Below, piece after piece: positions 1 through 12,059 of a stretch of 64,000 nucleotides of DNA. Each line of letters opens with the position of its first letter. The first letter of the stretch is position 1. Made by a program: the position numbers and the translations under genes. Below the pieces are notes generated by a model. That model worked only from the letters and a program-made list of their open reading frames with translations. It did not search any database and was not told the origin of the DNA. The stretch lies in NCBI GenBank assembly GCA_013399305.1, contig VXAI01000021.1:806001-870000 (forward strand), written 5' to 3'. This stretch comes from Rostratula benghalensis. Its lineage: Eukaryota > Chordata > Aves > Charadriiformes > Rostratulidae.

Positions 1-59
1 TTTATTCCCCGGTGACTTTGACTTCAGAGAGCATCTTCAGGCCACACACAGTATTTCAG
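1..59 (+). other. Possible 3' edge of an exon cut by the window start
   Basis: The first 59 bases end in CAG and are followed directly by GTAAGT, a full-consensus U2 splice donor (donor G at 60). Two forward frames (starting at base 2 and base 3) stay open up to the donor; the frame from base 1 has a stop. Neither short peptide is one I recognise. GTAAGT occurs by chance often enough that this is only a candidate, and the acceptor side lies outside the window. Confidence 0.15.
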
Positions 60-424
60 GTAAGTAGGTCTTGCTTGGGATCTGGCCCTCAGTTAGTGCT
101 ATCTTTGTCCAGTTTTCCAAAGTTTTTGGTTTAGGAGTCAGACCAATGTCAGTGATTCAAGGCTTGGAAAACCTCTTTTCCTAAAAAAGGCTTGGGAAAC
201 ACCCTCTGTTGAATCACTGTGGTTTAGAAGTATTTTGACTGTTGTCTGTCTGTATGTACCTGCAAAAGAAAAAATTTCTGAGAGGCAGAGCATATTCTAG
301 TGGAGCTAAGCAAGTGAAATGAGCCAACCAGAAAGGGAATGGCTGTGGGGTGGGCAGGTAGTATCCTCTTAAGTGCAGGGGGAGGCCAAGGAGTTGTTCT
401 GGACTATGTAGTGCATTTTCTGTG

Positions 425-485
425 AGCTTGTGCCGAAAACAGAGCTGGCAAATGCCTCTTTGGTCATATAGTCCATCTCCTCAAG
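425..485 (-). mobile_element. Possible old CR1 LINE 3' end fragment
   Basis: Read on the minus strand, the segment has the order seen at CR1 3' ends: GGAGATGGACTATATGACC, then an 'aggca-ttgccag-ctctg' block resembling the usual 'aggtcccttccaactctg'. The tail octamers are missing and divergence is high. It may be a very old, truncated CR1 copy, or chance resemblance. Confidence 0.3.
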
Positions 486-489
486 TGAA

Positions 490-1700
490 GAGAGCCTGCT
501 GCAGATCAAGCTGTGCCAGTGCTTGCACACATGGCAGACCCAGTGTGTGGTGTGTCACAACAGCTGTCAAAGACTGGTCGTCATACCCAGATTCTCTAAA
601 CATCCTGTTTATCCTTGCAAGGAGGAACACTTGATTGAAAGATAAATACCAAAAAAAACCAACCCCAACCACCAACCCAAAACTGGTGCTAGGAACAACA
701 TTTGCCCTTGGGCTAACAAACCTGAAAACAAAAGAAAATAAACATAGGATGGAGGCAAACAGATTTCCACACAAGGCCAGATTCTAAAAGGGATTTAGGA
801 GCTTAGCTTGTTTTGGCATGCTTGAAAAAGAAAAAGCCGTCTGGGTGCCAGGACTCTTAGGTCTTCGTATGTGCACGCGTGCGTCAGGGGAAGAGCATGG
901 GGAAAGACGGGGTGTCTGTGGTGATGTGAGGGGGGAACGGAGGACGCTGGAGCTGCCAGAAAGCTCTGTGCAGGGTCAGCCTTGGGGCACAGCTTGCACA
1001 TTTTAATTTTTTTTTGAAAAATTAAACATTCCGAAAACCCCCCTCCAAGTTGGCAGTGAGATTTTTTTTTTTTCCTTCCCCCTCTGTTTGTTGTTCATTT
1101 GTTGCTGCACGGGAGGTCTGTTTACTTTGCTCAAGAGAATGAGGTACCCAAGAGACACTGCTCTGCATGCAAAGCTTTTATGGAAGGAGCTAGGGGAAGA
1201 GAAGGGGAGGAACTTCCAAGCCTTTTGAAACAAAGCTGAAAGAGTTTGTGGGCTGTTTCTTTTGCTTCTTTGCCCGATGTGTGGTAGGCCTGATGTTGCT
1301 ACTGCTTATGTAGGCATAGCTGGACCATGGACTCCAAAGATGGGTCCTGCTGTTAGGGGCTGATCAGGCAAACCTCTACAGGGTAATCGTGAGAAGGCCT
1401 GAGAAGCCAAAGATTTGAAGTGGAAGCTCTGAGTAGCTGTCTAACACTGCAGCACCCTCCACTCCACCGGTGGGATCTCTCCTGATAAGTTGCTTTCAAA
1501 CTGGAGGTGGTGTTGCTCTCTGCCACCACCTCCCTGTTAACCCTTCTGAATGAAACGGGTGAAGTTTGGGTTGAATTCATCCAGGCCATTAAGATACTCT
1601 CATGGGTGAGCCAGCATAGCCTTTCATTCCAGGGTTTTAGTGTTTTAAAGAGGACTTTTGCAGAGCTGTATGGCAGCCTGCTGCTGCTGATCTTTGCTCC
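490..1700. other. Unique sequence, no gene seen
   Basis: No recognisable gene or repeat apart from a 12-base T run at 1062-1073 and a short C/A-rich stretch near 650-690. The short open frames lack splice context and resemble nothing I know. Confidence 0.6.
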
Positions 1701-1704
1701 TTTG

Positions 1705-1770
1705 GATGACTCAGTCAACTTCTGAATGCTTCAGTTTCCCCAACCGGGCTTAATAGCGATTGCGACTCAT
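1705..1770 (+). repeat. Possible MIR/CORE-SINE fragment
   Basis: The order 'tcagtcaacttctgaatgc', 'ttcagtttccccaa', 'cttaatag' follows the MIR core and tail (cactta-acctctctg-cctcagtttccccatctg-taaaatgg). The tRNA-like head is not recognisable. The match is short and diverged, so the call is tentative. Confidence 0.4.
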
Positions 1771-1774
1771 CTGG

Positions 1775-3150
1775 AGATCCAGCAGAAGGAGGGGAAGTGG
1801 AGATCTGCATTACTTGTGCTTGCTGGCATCTCAGTGGATGAGACAGCTTTGTCTAGCCCCATCTTCCTCATGTCTTTACGATGCTGAAACAACTAGAAAA
1901 GAACAGTGGAGAGAAAACTAAGAATGCAGCGCAAGGGGAGTGAATGCCTTTAGATTATCAGATGGGGACATCCCTAAGGATGATTCTTTCATGTGCATTC
2001 TTCTAGGTTCTGGGCAGTGAGAGCAGTGGTGTGTACAGGCAGCTTGCTGCAGGTGATGAAAGCAATGGGTGCTACAGCTGGAGCAGGCTTCGGAGCTATA
2101 TGGTGGTGGAGCTATTTGGAGTTTTCTTACCCTTTTTCACTTGTGAGAGAGGACAAGAATTGACAGGTCTGTCTATAGCCTCAGTCTTGTGTTCAAAGCA
2201 GCTATTTTCTAGCCCAAGTCAGTTCTTCCCTAATGCATAGCAGAACAGAGAAATTTCAATTGTCAGGAGGACTTGACTCCTTTGATCTCCATGTTTCCTG
2301 CTTTAACTAACAGGAGAGCTGCTCAGCAAAGCTGGGATGTCTTTCTGTGTTGTAAAGGATCCTTTAAATACTGGGACACACTGTGTTATTTTGGCCATTT
2401 CGTCTCCAAGAAGAGAGGGAGTTCAGGAGCCAGCTGTGATGTAGTTAAGGAAGCAAAAAAAGATCTCTTGTGAAAAGAGATTGAAAAATCTGTAAATATT
2501 CATTCTAGAGGAGGGAGGAGTCAGAGGCAAGATGATTAGAGATGGGCTATCCAGCAGTACCTCCCTTTATGATATATGTGAGTGGGGACTGTGAGGGAAA
2601 CAAAAAAGAGGGCAAGATAGAAACTGACACGGAAATGTTTTCACTCACCATGGGTTAGATTAGTGTTGTGCAATTCTTTGCCACAAAATATCAGGGCCAA
2701 GAACTTTGCTGGATGCAGACACACTCTGGCTGTTTCTGTGGATAACCAAGATATCAAAGAGCTAATGGTAATATTAAAAGAACAAGAGTTTTGGGAAGTC
2801 ATCAGTGCCACATGCGTCAAGACAACTGACTCCAGCAGATGGAGGTGGGGATAGGAAGAGACTTATTTCCTTGGGAAGCAAAATAGCCTGCAAACTGTCT
2901 CTTGCAGAGTTTCTTTTTCTGACCTCTGGATCAGCCTGTCGTGTTGCAGAATCCCAGCCAAGATGGAGCTTGGGAAAGATAACCAGCTGGGCAGTTGTCT
3001 CAGCTACAGTATGTCTGGAAGTGTGGTAGAGCCTGTGAGAAGGTAGAGCACCTTCTGCATTCTTCAGCTGTCAGTTGTGGATGTCTTGATTTCCCCCCTC
3101 CCCTGCTAAAAGAAAAGTAATTTCTGTGGCCTGGGAATCAGTAGAGCGAA
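1775..3150. other. Unique sequence, no gene seen
   Basis: No gene, RNA or repeat recognised. The frames here are short and interrupted. Confidence 0.6.
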
Positions 3151-3154
3151 CTTA

Positions 3155-3240
3155 ACTTCCCAACAGTATTCAGCTGAGCTTGGGGCAATTTCTTAACCTC
3201 TCTTTCTGCCTTTCTTCTGCGTCATAGAAATTATCTAAGG
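3155..3240 (+). repeat. Possible MIR fragment
   Basis: 'gagcttggggcaatttctta' followed by 'acctctctttctgcctttct' matches the MIR core order (gaccttgggcaagtcacttaacctctctg-cctcagtttc). Divergence is high and both ends are unclear. Confidence 0.4.
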
Positions 3241-3244
3241 GTGA

Positions 3245-5190
3245 TCTCTCTCTTCTGACCCCACTTGTGTTTCTGGCTTACATCTAGGGGTCCTTAGTGA
3301 AAAGTGTCCCCTCCACTCTCTCTGTGGTTGAGTATGACACTGCACAACATGACAATATACACTGAGGTTGGAGGCTGGTTTCATAACTTGCCTTTTTTAA
3401 CTCTCTGGAAAAAGTAGTATGGGAGCTTTGAACACCTTAGCTGTAGAGCCATGCCGTTCAGTAACAACTCCTCAGTAAAAGGGCTGTTTATTTTTATTGT
3501 ATTTTCTTTTCACTGTTTTTAATAGCTATAAACAACCTCTGTGTGGAACGTGTCTTGAAACTTGTGACCAGCTGGGTGAGGGGCCTTCGTATTGATTTCA
3601 AGCCTGTGGAGAGGAGAGCATAACAGGTCCCTGACTGCTCCAGCCACTTCCTGCCTGCCAAGGAATGCTGGAAAGAGAGGTCGTTATTGCACAAGTAATT
3701 AAAGGTTCATCAGCCCTACCTCTCTGATTGCTTAAGGCCATTGTAGTAAGGGACAAATACTCCTGCTTGCCCACTGTTATTTGTTTTCTGCTTGCTCTGT
3801 TTTTCTTGGCTTGAGAAGAGGAATTATGAAGACTCTTGAGTAGGATCTGGGAGTGCTGCGGTCTAATGCATTTGGCTGTGGCCCTGGGTATGTTGTGGAA
3901 CACTCTCATACAGAGAAGTGGAGTGTCTTCAGGGCCCTCTCTCTTCCTGCTTCTCCCCCAGATCCAGATACCAGAGAGATGGTTATCAAACAGCAAGTCC
4001 AAGTTGCCCAGGTCGTGGCATAGGATGGGTGAAGCCAGACTTGGGGATGTCTGTAGACCAGTGCCTCTGAAAGGCCAAAGTGCCTCCTGCCTTCACATTG
4101 GCAGATGCAGAGATTTTAAAACAGCTGTGTTGGACTCTAAAAAAGTGAGATTGGCTTGTAACAGGAGGGTTATTTCCTATGGATTTTCTTAAAGGGACTC
4201 TTTTTTTTTTCTGTGGCTTGAACTCTGAAGTTCAGATTTTTTTTTATGTTTTCTCTCTGTTAGAGTATTCAAGAAACTACTTTCTTTGTCTTTTAAATAG
4301 ACACTGAGACTCACATATGGGCAGGGGCCTCTTAAAAAAAGGAACAGAACCAAATATTGTGAGTCTTTGACAAAATCACAAGAGCAGGGCAGACTGAGCC
4401 ACCCACCCTTTAACCATTTGTCCCTTGAGATCTGGAGAGTCTTTTTGCTCTGGGGAGTACAGCCCACAGACATGAAAAGTCATGTTGCTGTCCTCATGTT
4501 TTTCCTTCTGTGGATGAATGATCATCACAACCACCACAAAATAAATGAGCCCCCATTGTACTGACTCTCCTTGCGCTTCGAGAGCAGTGGAAGAAACAGC
4601 TGAGAAGGAAATGAAAGTTGGCTTTCAGCCCCTTTGGTCCAGTAACATCGAAGTGAGCTTCACAGTATGGCTGGTACAGGGTGGGCATTCCTCTCCTTCC
4701 TGGGAGTGTAAAAGAGCTTGGTCTTGAGCTTGGACTGTGCTCACTGCCTGCACCCCAAAAACCACTCCTTGTTGCTGAAGATGTTTTGCCCCAGAGAGCC
4801 TGGCTGCAGGGGCTTGGCTGTAGCTCAGGAACAGCTTGAAGGGCACATGTTGGGTAGGCAGATGGAACGGGTGATGGAGATGATCTGCTGAAGAACGCGA
4901 AGCGTGGAGTGAGAAGGGGAACAGTAAAAGGGCAGCTGTGTGGGCAAACCTGTGGGAGCAGAGGAGGGCAATAACTTATCTCAAAAGGAGCAAGGGGCCA
5001 GCTGCAAACTTGCCTGGAATAAATGGCTGAGGCAGAAAAAGGCTGGTGGAATGATTAAGTCTGGCAGACCTGAGGTTATTCTCTGTGTGCACGTCTGTGG
5101 GGGAGTCGAATAACTTCTCGGTCAGTCTGCAGAGACTGTCTGATCAGCAGCCCCAGTGCTGCTCACAGCCTGGGATGCTCCAAGGTGTCA
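3245..5190. other. Unique sequence, no gene seen
   Basis: No gene or repeat family recognised. T runs lie at about 4200-4210 and 4236-4244. Overlapping short frames on both strands at 3.6-4.8 kb have no start, splice or family support. Confidence 0.6.
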
Positions 5191-5194
5191 CTAA

Positions 5195-5465
5195 CCCTGC
5201 CGCAGAGCGCAGGGGTATCGCCAGAGGTCCCAGGGGCACCGCATCTTGACACGTGAACGCAGCCCCCAACGCGGCAGCCTTACAACAGACACTGCGTAAT
5301 GGCCTGTTTTGCATTTGTCTTTCATTTGCCTCCCATATGGGATCAGTTTTTCCCTCTTCTTTATTTTTTTTAATAGCGTTTTTCCTAGTCATAATAATCA
5401 GCATTTCCCTGCCTTCTACCCTTCCCCCCCCTCCCCTCGCCTTTCATTTTTTTACAGCTGGCTTT
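5195..5465. promoter_or_regulatory. CpG-richer block, candidate conserved non-coding element
   Basis: From 5195 to 5300 the CpG count is well above the surrounding DNA (GCCGCAGAGCGC, CACCGCATC, CACGTGAACGC, AACGCGGC). It is followed by a T/C-rich AT block to 5465. It includes an E-box-like CACGTG at 5251-5256. There is no start codon with splice context, so I read it as a possible regulatory element rather than coding. Conservation cannot be assessed from one sequence. Confidence 0.2.
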
Positions 5466-5469
5466 GATT

Positions 5470-7690
5470 GTTTTCAGTCCTGCAGATGCTCCTTCAGACT
5501 GAGAAGAAGGGGCAAAGGTTCCCTTCCTTTTCAGCACGAGGCAGACGGCCTCGCCGGAGGGGTGGGGGAGACCAGTGTGCTCCTGGACCTGCCAGCTCTT
5601 CACCTTGCCCCAGCCAGCCTCCTGTGCATCTGGTGGGGTTTGCCAAATTGCGAGGTAATTTCTCTGCCCAAGGCCTGGAGAAGATCACAAGTTGTTGATG
5701 CCGTGCATGCCCCTTCGCTCACACCCTTCAAAAAAAAAGCCATTCTGGCAAGCAAGGAGGGGGCAGGATCCCCAGATTCCTTATGCCTGCAAGCTGTGGG
5801 TACAAGGGGCATCTGGGATCTGCAAAGTGCACGCCAAGACTGACTCAGAGTTCTGCGTCTGTGGGCCATCAGGCAACAGTAGTCCCACAGTGCTTGTGCA
5901 AGGCATGTGGTCCTCTGTAAAGGGCACTATTGCCCCGTGCAACCCTGCGTAGTGCACCACCAATAGGACCTGGCGCACACGGGAGTGCAAAGCACCTGAC
6001 TGCATGAATTGGCATGGGAAAAATAGAATTATTGGATGGACAGGCAGGCTTTCCTGATTATTTAGGGCATGAGTCAAACACAAATCTCACGGCAGAAAGA
6101 AGCAGCTTCCCTCAGAGGCGACCTAATCCACAATTGCCCAATGTGGGGTTTCTAGCAACTTCCTTCAAAGCAGCTTGTGCTGGTCACTGTCGGAGATGAA
6201 CGTTTGAGTCGACAGTCGCTCGGCCGATGTGTTATGGCTATTCCTGCATTCCAGGCACCATCCAAGAGAATGAGACATCGCATTGCACAAGACCAAAAGA
6301 AAGTAAATGTTTACAGGCACAACGCACATTTCAGCTTGTTACATGTTCCTGAGCAGTAAAAGAAATGAAACAATAATTAAAACAGGTCCCAAGTCTCAGT
6401 GTGTATCTTGGCTCGCAGCGCAGCCCTCTTGGAGCACTGCCTCTGCCTCTCTGATCCCAGCCTGAGCAGCACCACTGGGCCGTTGCATTCAGGTCAAGGT
6501 CTTTCCAGTTACTCCAAGTGCGTCGTCTTTCTGAGAACTGCAAAAGCCTTTTGGTGAGGTGGCTTTTATGGCTTGTGATGGATTTGGGTGCTTGGTGTTT
6601 TCCCCATGCCCAGCAGCAGCCCTGCAGGGCTCTCCCCAGCTGATTAGGAGATGTTTGCCTTTGGTATCCAGAGTGTTGGTGGGGGGGAAATTGTATAGAT
6701 GGATTTATTCCCATGGCAGGGGAGGGTGGAGAAAGCAGAAGAACTGAAGAAAAGTGGACACTTAAATTCTTGCTTCCCCGAATTATCCCTTTTTAATGGT
6801 CTAGCTTGGACCTGAGTGCATTCTGCGAAGCAATCGGGGTGCAACAAAGCAGATGTAGTGAGGGGCTGTGCTTGCACACCTGAGAGCTGTGCCAGGAAAG
6901 AAGTGTGAGTAGCAACCTCTGCTCTCCTGCTCTGAGCACACGGTTTGTCACAGCACAGCTTGGAGGTTGGGACGTCTCCCTGCAGTGAGCCAGGTGGGTG
7001 GAAGAGAGAAGAGGACCCCTGCTCTGACCCCTCTTTTTTCAAGGAGAAAAGTGGAGGGCCGGCAGGGGGGAGTTGTTTTGCATGAAAGGATGAAGCAATG
7101 GAGTCTTCCTCCTTAGGGCCTAAGGAAATAGGGAGATAGTGGAGAGGTGACTGCAACGTGCTGTCCCCAGAGATGCTCTGTGGGTGATGGTCCCCATGTA
7201 TCGCTAGCTCCTCCCCAGCTTTGGATCCCTTGTACCGTTGTCTTGGCCTTCATATACCAAGAGGAGGTGGTCACTCTGAAGGTTAGTCCTTGGCAAGGAG
7301 AAAGGCCTTTTTAGTAATGATCAGCCCACTATGCACATGGCACAGGAAGACAGACCTCCATGCATGCATTATGCTGGTCTCAGATGTAAACTTAATATCC
7401 ACTTATGAGCAATAATCCTAAGCTGCTGACTCACTCACATCACTCTTCTTGGTTCTCTCAGTTGAGCAGTGAGCTGGCCAGATATTATTCATTTTACTTG
7501 AAATAATAACAGAGATGTCTAATGAAGGTATAAAAGTCTAGGTTTCCTGTAAGGAATAGAGTGAAATCCAAAAAGCATACAGTAACTTGTGCAATGGACT
7601 GTCTCCAAGAGCAGACTACAGCACTGGCTGATGCCCATACATTGGGCGGGACAAACATCCACGGCCATTGCTGAGTGTGCAGATATGTTA
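5470..7690. other. Unique sequence, no gene seen
   Basis: No recognised gene. A 196-codon open frame overlapping 5253-5843 starts at GTG and runs through a C/T-rich tract, so it was not called. The rest is ordinary unique DNA. Confidence 0.55.
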
Positions 7691-7699
7691 GATTTGTTA

Positions 7700-9105
7700 T
7701 TTAGTTTGTAATATAAAGGGTACTTCTAAGAGGTGGCAGCTACATGGCCTCTAGTCTTATATGACTGAGTTATTTAAAGTTCTTGTTGTTATGGAGAAAT
7801 GCTGACTTTTCTATAAGGCAAGTTGCAACCTGCTTCTATGAAATGTTCTGTTACAGATTTTCTCTATCCTTGGGAAGACCAGGTTTGATTTGAGACTTGC
7901 TGGATTATTCTGAAAGCAAATTATAATGTTTGAATAAAGCTGAGGAGGAAAAAAATTGGCCAGTGTGCTTGTCAGTCACTAAGTTATGAAGAGTTATTTT
8001 GACTTAAGAATTTTATATTTTTGTTCCTTCTGCTCAGAAACAACTTATTACCAGCTCTTCAAAATTTTTGTAGAGTTAAATCTCCTCTATAACTTGGATA
8101 GCAGCTCTTATTGAGGAAAATAAAATAATAAAAAAAACAAACCAAAAAACTGAGCACCTTACTGTTGGAGACCATGTACGAATCTAGCCTGGGAGTTAAG
8201 GTGCCAAACCTAGTCCTGTCACTGCTGATGGGAAGTTGTTTTGTCCTCTCTTTTCTATTGAAGTTTCCGTGGATATAGTACAGAGCAAACCAGATGGGTG
8301 TGATGACATTTCTCTAACTGAGAACTATCAGAAATCTTCCTGTAAAGATTAACTGCTTTGGTCTTATTGGGGTAGTAAAGGCTTGTGTTTGTAAAGCGGA
8401 AGAGCCAGCTTTTCAGAAGTCTTTTTTTTTTACAGAATGCTTGACTCAAAAGCCATAATTCTGGGATTTTGGTTCCCTTGTTAAGTCCTCATGCTTTCAA
8501 ATTCTTGGAGCTAATTTTCATTGACAATAGGAACATTCCTTGAAAAATGCTGATGTAATGAAGTACGTGCTACTTGAGATTAAAAGATTTATTCAGTGAC
8601 TCCTTTTTAAAACTTTTGCGAAGTGTCTTAACATTTTTATGTTTCTCCAACTGCCAACAAAATTGCATTGCACCACACAGTTTGCAACATTAGTCAGATT
8701 TTGACAGTGGCTCACGCAAGAGGCAGTTTTCATAGTCAGGAATCTTAAAATGTTAAAGAAATTGCCATTATTTGAAAACTAGACACAGTTCAGTGAAGCA
8801 GATGGACTTACTAACAGTGACTTAGGAGGTCTGTAGCACAGCTGTGTTGACACGGATTATAGACAATCAAAATTGTATATAAAGTGCATGCCATAGTTTT
8901 AGTTTTAAGCATATTGCTAACATTTAATGAAGTGTGTAACCTTATATGGTTTATGTATTTTGTACTGTAGCTGCAAGCTTTGCTAAGGCCTTGACTAAAC
9001 CTTCCCAGAAATCTCTTTTGCTATTTATAATGCAGGCACACAGACCAAGAGTGCCAATAAGCCTTTGATTGACTCTTGATTAATATAAATACATTAAGCC
9101 TGTAG
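7700..9105. other. AT-rich unique stretch with possible enhancer-like motifs
   Basis: This is an AT-rich, repeat-free stretch. A consensus MEF2-type site, CTATTTATAA, lies at 9021-9030, and a TCF/LEF-like CCTTTGATT lies about 40 bases downstream. It has no long open frame. Motif matches of this length occur by chance, so this describes content rather than claiming a function. Confidence 0.25.
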
Positions 9106-9109
9106 GTGC

Positions 9110-11880
9110 CATTCCAGCCTAGGGAGCTTCTTACAGCTTTTAACTATGTCCACATCAGAGTTGGAGCCCCTTTGCTTCACATGATTTCCAAAGACCAACT
9201 GGAGAATGTTTGGACTCGCTTGTGAAGAATTGGGTATAGAGACATTTCCTGAAGGCCCTGGTTGGCTTGTTTGCAACACCATCCCAATAAAAATTAAGCC
9301 TTCAGACACAAAATTAGGAAAGGAAAGAAGAAAACAGAATTCTGATATGTTTCACAACTATACTCTCTGATCCCAGGAGAAAGGTTGGGTAAGAAACGCT
9401 GTGATCTTTCTTACATGTCTGTCTATCTTCAAAGTTTTCGGTTAGTTCTCTCTTACTAGTCAGGTCTCTTGGGTTAGGTGAGCAAGTTGCCAAACTGTTT
9501 CAGTGAATTGCTTTAACTAATTGGTTCCTCATCTAAGCAAGAGGAGAGGGAATGGAGGAGCACAGCATGTAACCAAGCGGAAAACAGCATGTGTGGTGGG
9601 GCAGGAAGGCATCACGAAGCACAGTATGTTGCAATGGGATCTCGATGGGTGAGATGGATCAAAGCACAACGTTCTCCTCCTGGGTCTGGTGCATGAGAGC
9701 ATCTGGTGCGTTAGTACCTGTTTTGGTGACAAAATTTACAGACTTTAGTTTAACAAGGAAATGTGCTGAACATGCGTAACTACTTCTGGATGTGGAATGG
9801 GACAAGGCAACTCCGGCATGGGGAACTAGCTTCTTTCAAAGCAAATCTCTGTGAAAATAATCCTCTCAATCTACGTCACAGCCAGCACTTGCTAGAAATT
9901 CTGCCACTGAGCAAACAGTAACTGTAAAGGTGCATGATGAAAATGGAGTAATAGCAAAAGGAAAGCATGCAATGACCTTTGTCCTTCCTCCTATGGTAAT
10001 GCTCTGCAGTGTCTTCTCCTTGGACATGGCTTCTTCAAAGCCATAGTGGATAGAATTTTAACCACTATAGTAGAAGATAGTGGACAGAATTCTATAGGTC
10101 CAACCTGTATATAAAGTAAATTACTTGTATGTCCCCTCCCCCCTCTCCTTTCTGCCTATATGCTACAGAAAACTGTAGGCTAGTACTGCTATTGCTACCA
10201 GGAGTCTGCCCTTACTTACCATGAAGGAAAGAATTTAATCTGTCATTCCCAGATTTTACCTGTGGACAAGTTTACCTCTTAATGTAGTGTCTTAGGAAGC
10301 ATTAATAGCAAAAAGCTTCTTTCAAACCCACTGAAGCTTGCCCTTTCCAATATAGTTCATGTCTTCCTTTGGTGAGCATCATCAGAGCCTTTCATCTCAT
10401 TCTGTTGCCTGTTGTCTGCTGTACCTGAATACCACCATGGTTCTTGGTACCTTCTTGGTTTGGGTAGTTTTGCACAGCAGAGAACAGGGGCTGATATCCT
10501 GGCTTGTGTTTCAGGCTGGCAGGCATTTGGCATTTGCTGTAGCTCAGCTTTCGATGGCCATCTTGTCCTCCTTGTCCAAGCTCTACATGTGCAGGCATGT
10601 TCCAAAGCCACATGCTGTTCTGCAGATGTCTGATTTTTCCTATCTCCTGCCTGCTCCAGGTGTTATTTTGGTGGCCTCTGGCTTAACATTCTCTGTGCCT
10701 TTCTGCCTCTGTGCCTTTCTCTATGGCATATTTTGGATTTTCTGTCATGTCAGCGGTGACTGAGTACTGCCATCTGCCACAAAGTTTGTGTTGGGCTGGC
10801 TGACTGCTCCCCACTTTACCAGGGTGCTTTGCTCTGAGTGTTCCAGGTGCCACTCATAGTCTGGACCCTTCTCAGAGGCGTAAGCCTCACTATTGCAAAC
10901 TGAGTGGTTTAAGGCCCTGACTTCCTCTTGTTTTGCACAAATGCGTAGATCCTCAGAAAAGCCTTGTCTAAACCTCTGTTTTTCCAGAAGACTTTTTTTA
11001 AAAAATAATAAATTAAAAATTATATGCTCCAGTTTTTCCTTCTGTATATCTTGGTTTTGTTTCAGCCCTCCTATTGCATGTTATTCAGTGACACTTGGAG
11101 CCCAGGAGCCAGGGAGACCCTACTTTGCCGCTTGACTTCTCAAGAAGTCCAGTATAGGCTCATGCAACGTGAACCTTGCTATTTTTAATGGGGCCTCTCC
11201 AAGGTATGGTTTCCTACCATCATCTGGCCTAACTGGGTCACTGTTACACCTACTGGTATAACAGTTCTGCAAACAGTTGTAGACTGATGCCATTACTGTG
11301 TGATGACATTTCTCTGGCTGTCCAAATATTTCCTCTGACTTGCATTTTCTGTAACATCATTTTCCTCCTGTTTTCTATGGCTTACTGTACATTTCTCTGC
11401 TTTCTTTTCCTTTTTTTTGCCATTCTCCATCTATCCTTGCAACACATGAAAAAAGTGCACAGCTGCCAAATATTATTCTAGGACTTGCTGTGACTACCTA
11501 TCCATTTTGCTGCAAACGGGATAGTTCTCTTCACTTGCCATTGCAAAATTAAACTATTGAATCAAGGAAGAAATCTTATTTAAAAAAAAAAAAAAAGTAA
11601 TTCTGACAGCCTTTAAAACACACAGTGCCTTGATTTGTGGTTCCCATAAAATCGCGTGTCTTCAGCCAGAGTTAAGAGAAGAGTTATTGCCTTAAAGGGC
11701 AGAAGAAATGAAAAATGGTGGAACCATGTCTCCCTCTAACACATGTGTTCTGGAGGTCACCGGTGATGTCATACCTGTAGCTGTGTCCCTGTGGTCCCAG
11801 CCCTTTTATTTTTAAGCAGAAATTTTATTTCCTAATCTCAGTAAAACAATCCAGACAGTGCATTATGGTATAATTACTGT
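9110..11880. other. Unique sequence, no gene seen
   Basis: No recognised gene. It contains a small direct/inverted repeat at 10043-10094 (separate entry) and an A run at 11582-11596. The 134-codon frame at 10359-10763 has no family resemblance. Confidence 0.55.
10043..10094. repeat. Short imperfect direct repeat with an internal inverted copy
   Basis: ATAGTGGATAGAATTTTA at 10043-10060 recurs as ATAGTGGACAGAATTCTA at 10077-10094 (two mismatches in 18). Between them, CCACTAT at 10062-10068 is the reverse complement of the ATAGTGG that begins each copy. This looks like a local duplication. Confidence 0.8.
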
Positions 11881-11899
11881 ATCTTTCCCTTGGCTGCAG

Positions 11900-12052
11900 T
11901 TGCTGGAGGTCTGCCTCTGCGCATCGGAGGACCGCCTCAGTTGGTTTACCCTCACTTGGTTACGCTCTGCCAGCCGATCTGTTGCGTTATCACGGAGATC
12001 CGGCTTGTTGTGATGCCTATGGAGGTTGATGTATGCATACCTCCTAATGCAG
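11900..12052 (+). CDS. Candidate coding exon (unrecognised), 51 codons, phase 1-1
   Basis: A pyrimidine-rich run and CTGCAG precede base 11900, and GTGTGT follows base 12052, giving plausible splice borders. The enclosed 153 bases are a multiple of three and open in one forward frame. The predicted peptide runs from AGGLPLRIGGPP through a hydrophobic, Cys-containing middle (TLCQPICCVI) to VCIPPNAG. The block has eight CpGs in its first ~110 bases, while flanking DNA is CpG-poor, which suggests constraint or a special origin. I recognise no protein family. One reverse frame is also open for about 33 codons, so a conserved non-coding element or an unrecognised transposon piece are alternatives. 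No neighbouring exon was found. Confidence 0.25.
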
Positions 12053-12059
12053 GTGTGTC

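Noticed and set aside
5253..5843. 196-codon open frame, plus strand
   Set aside because: It starts at GTG, crosses a C/T-rich low-complexity tract, and overlaps other equally long frames on both strands produced by GC-rich composition.
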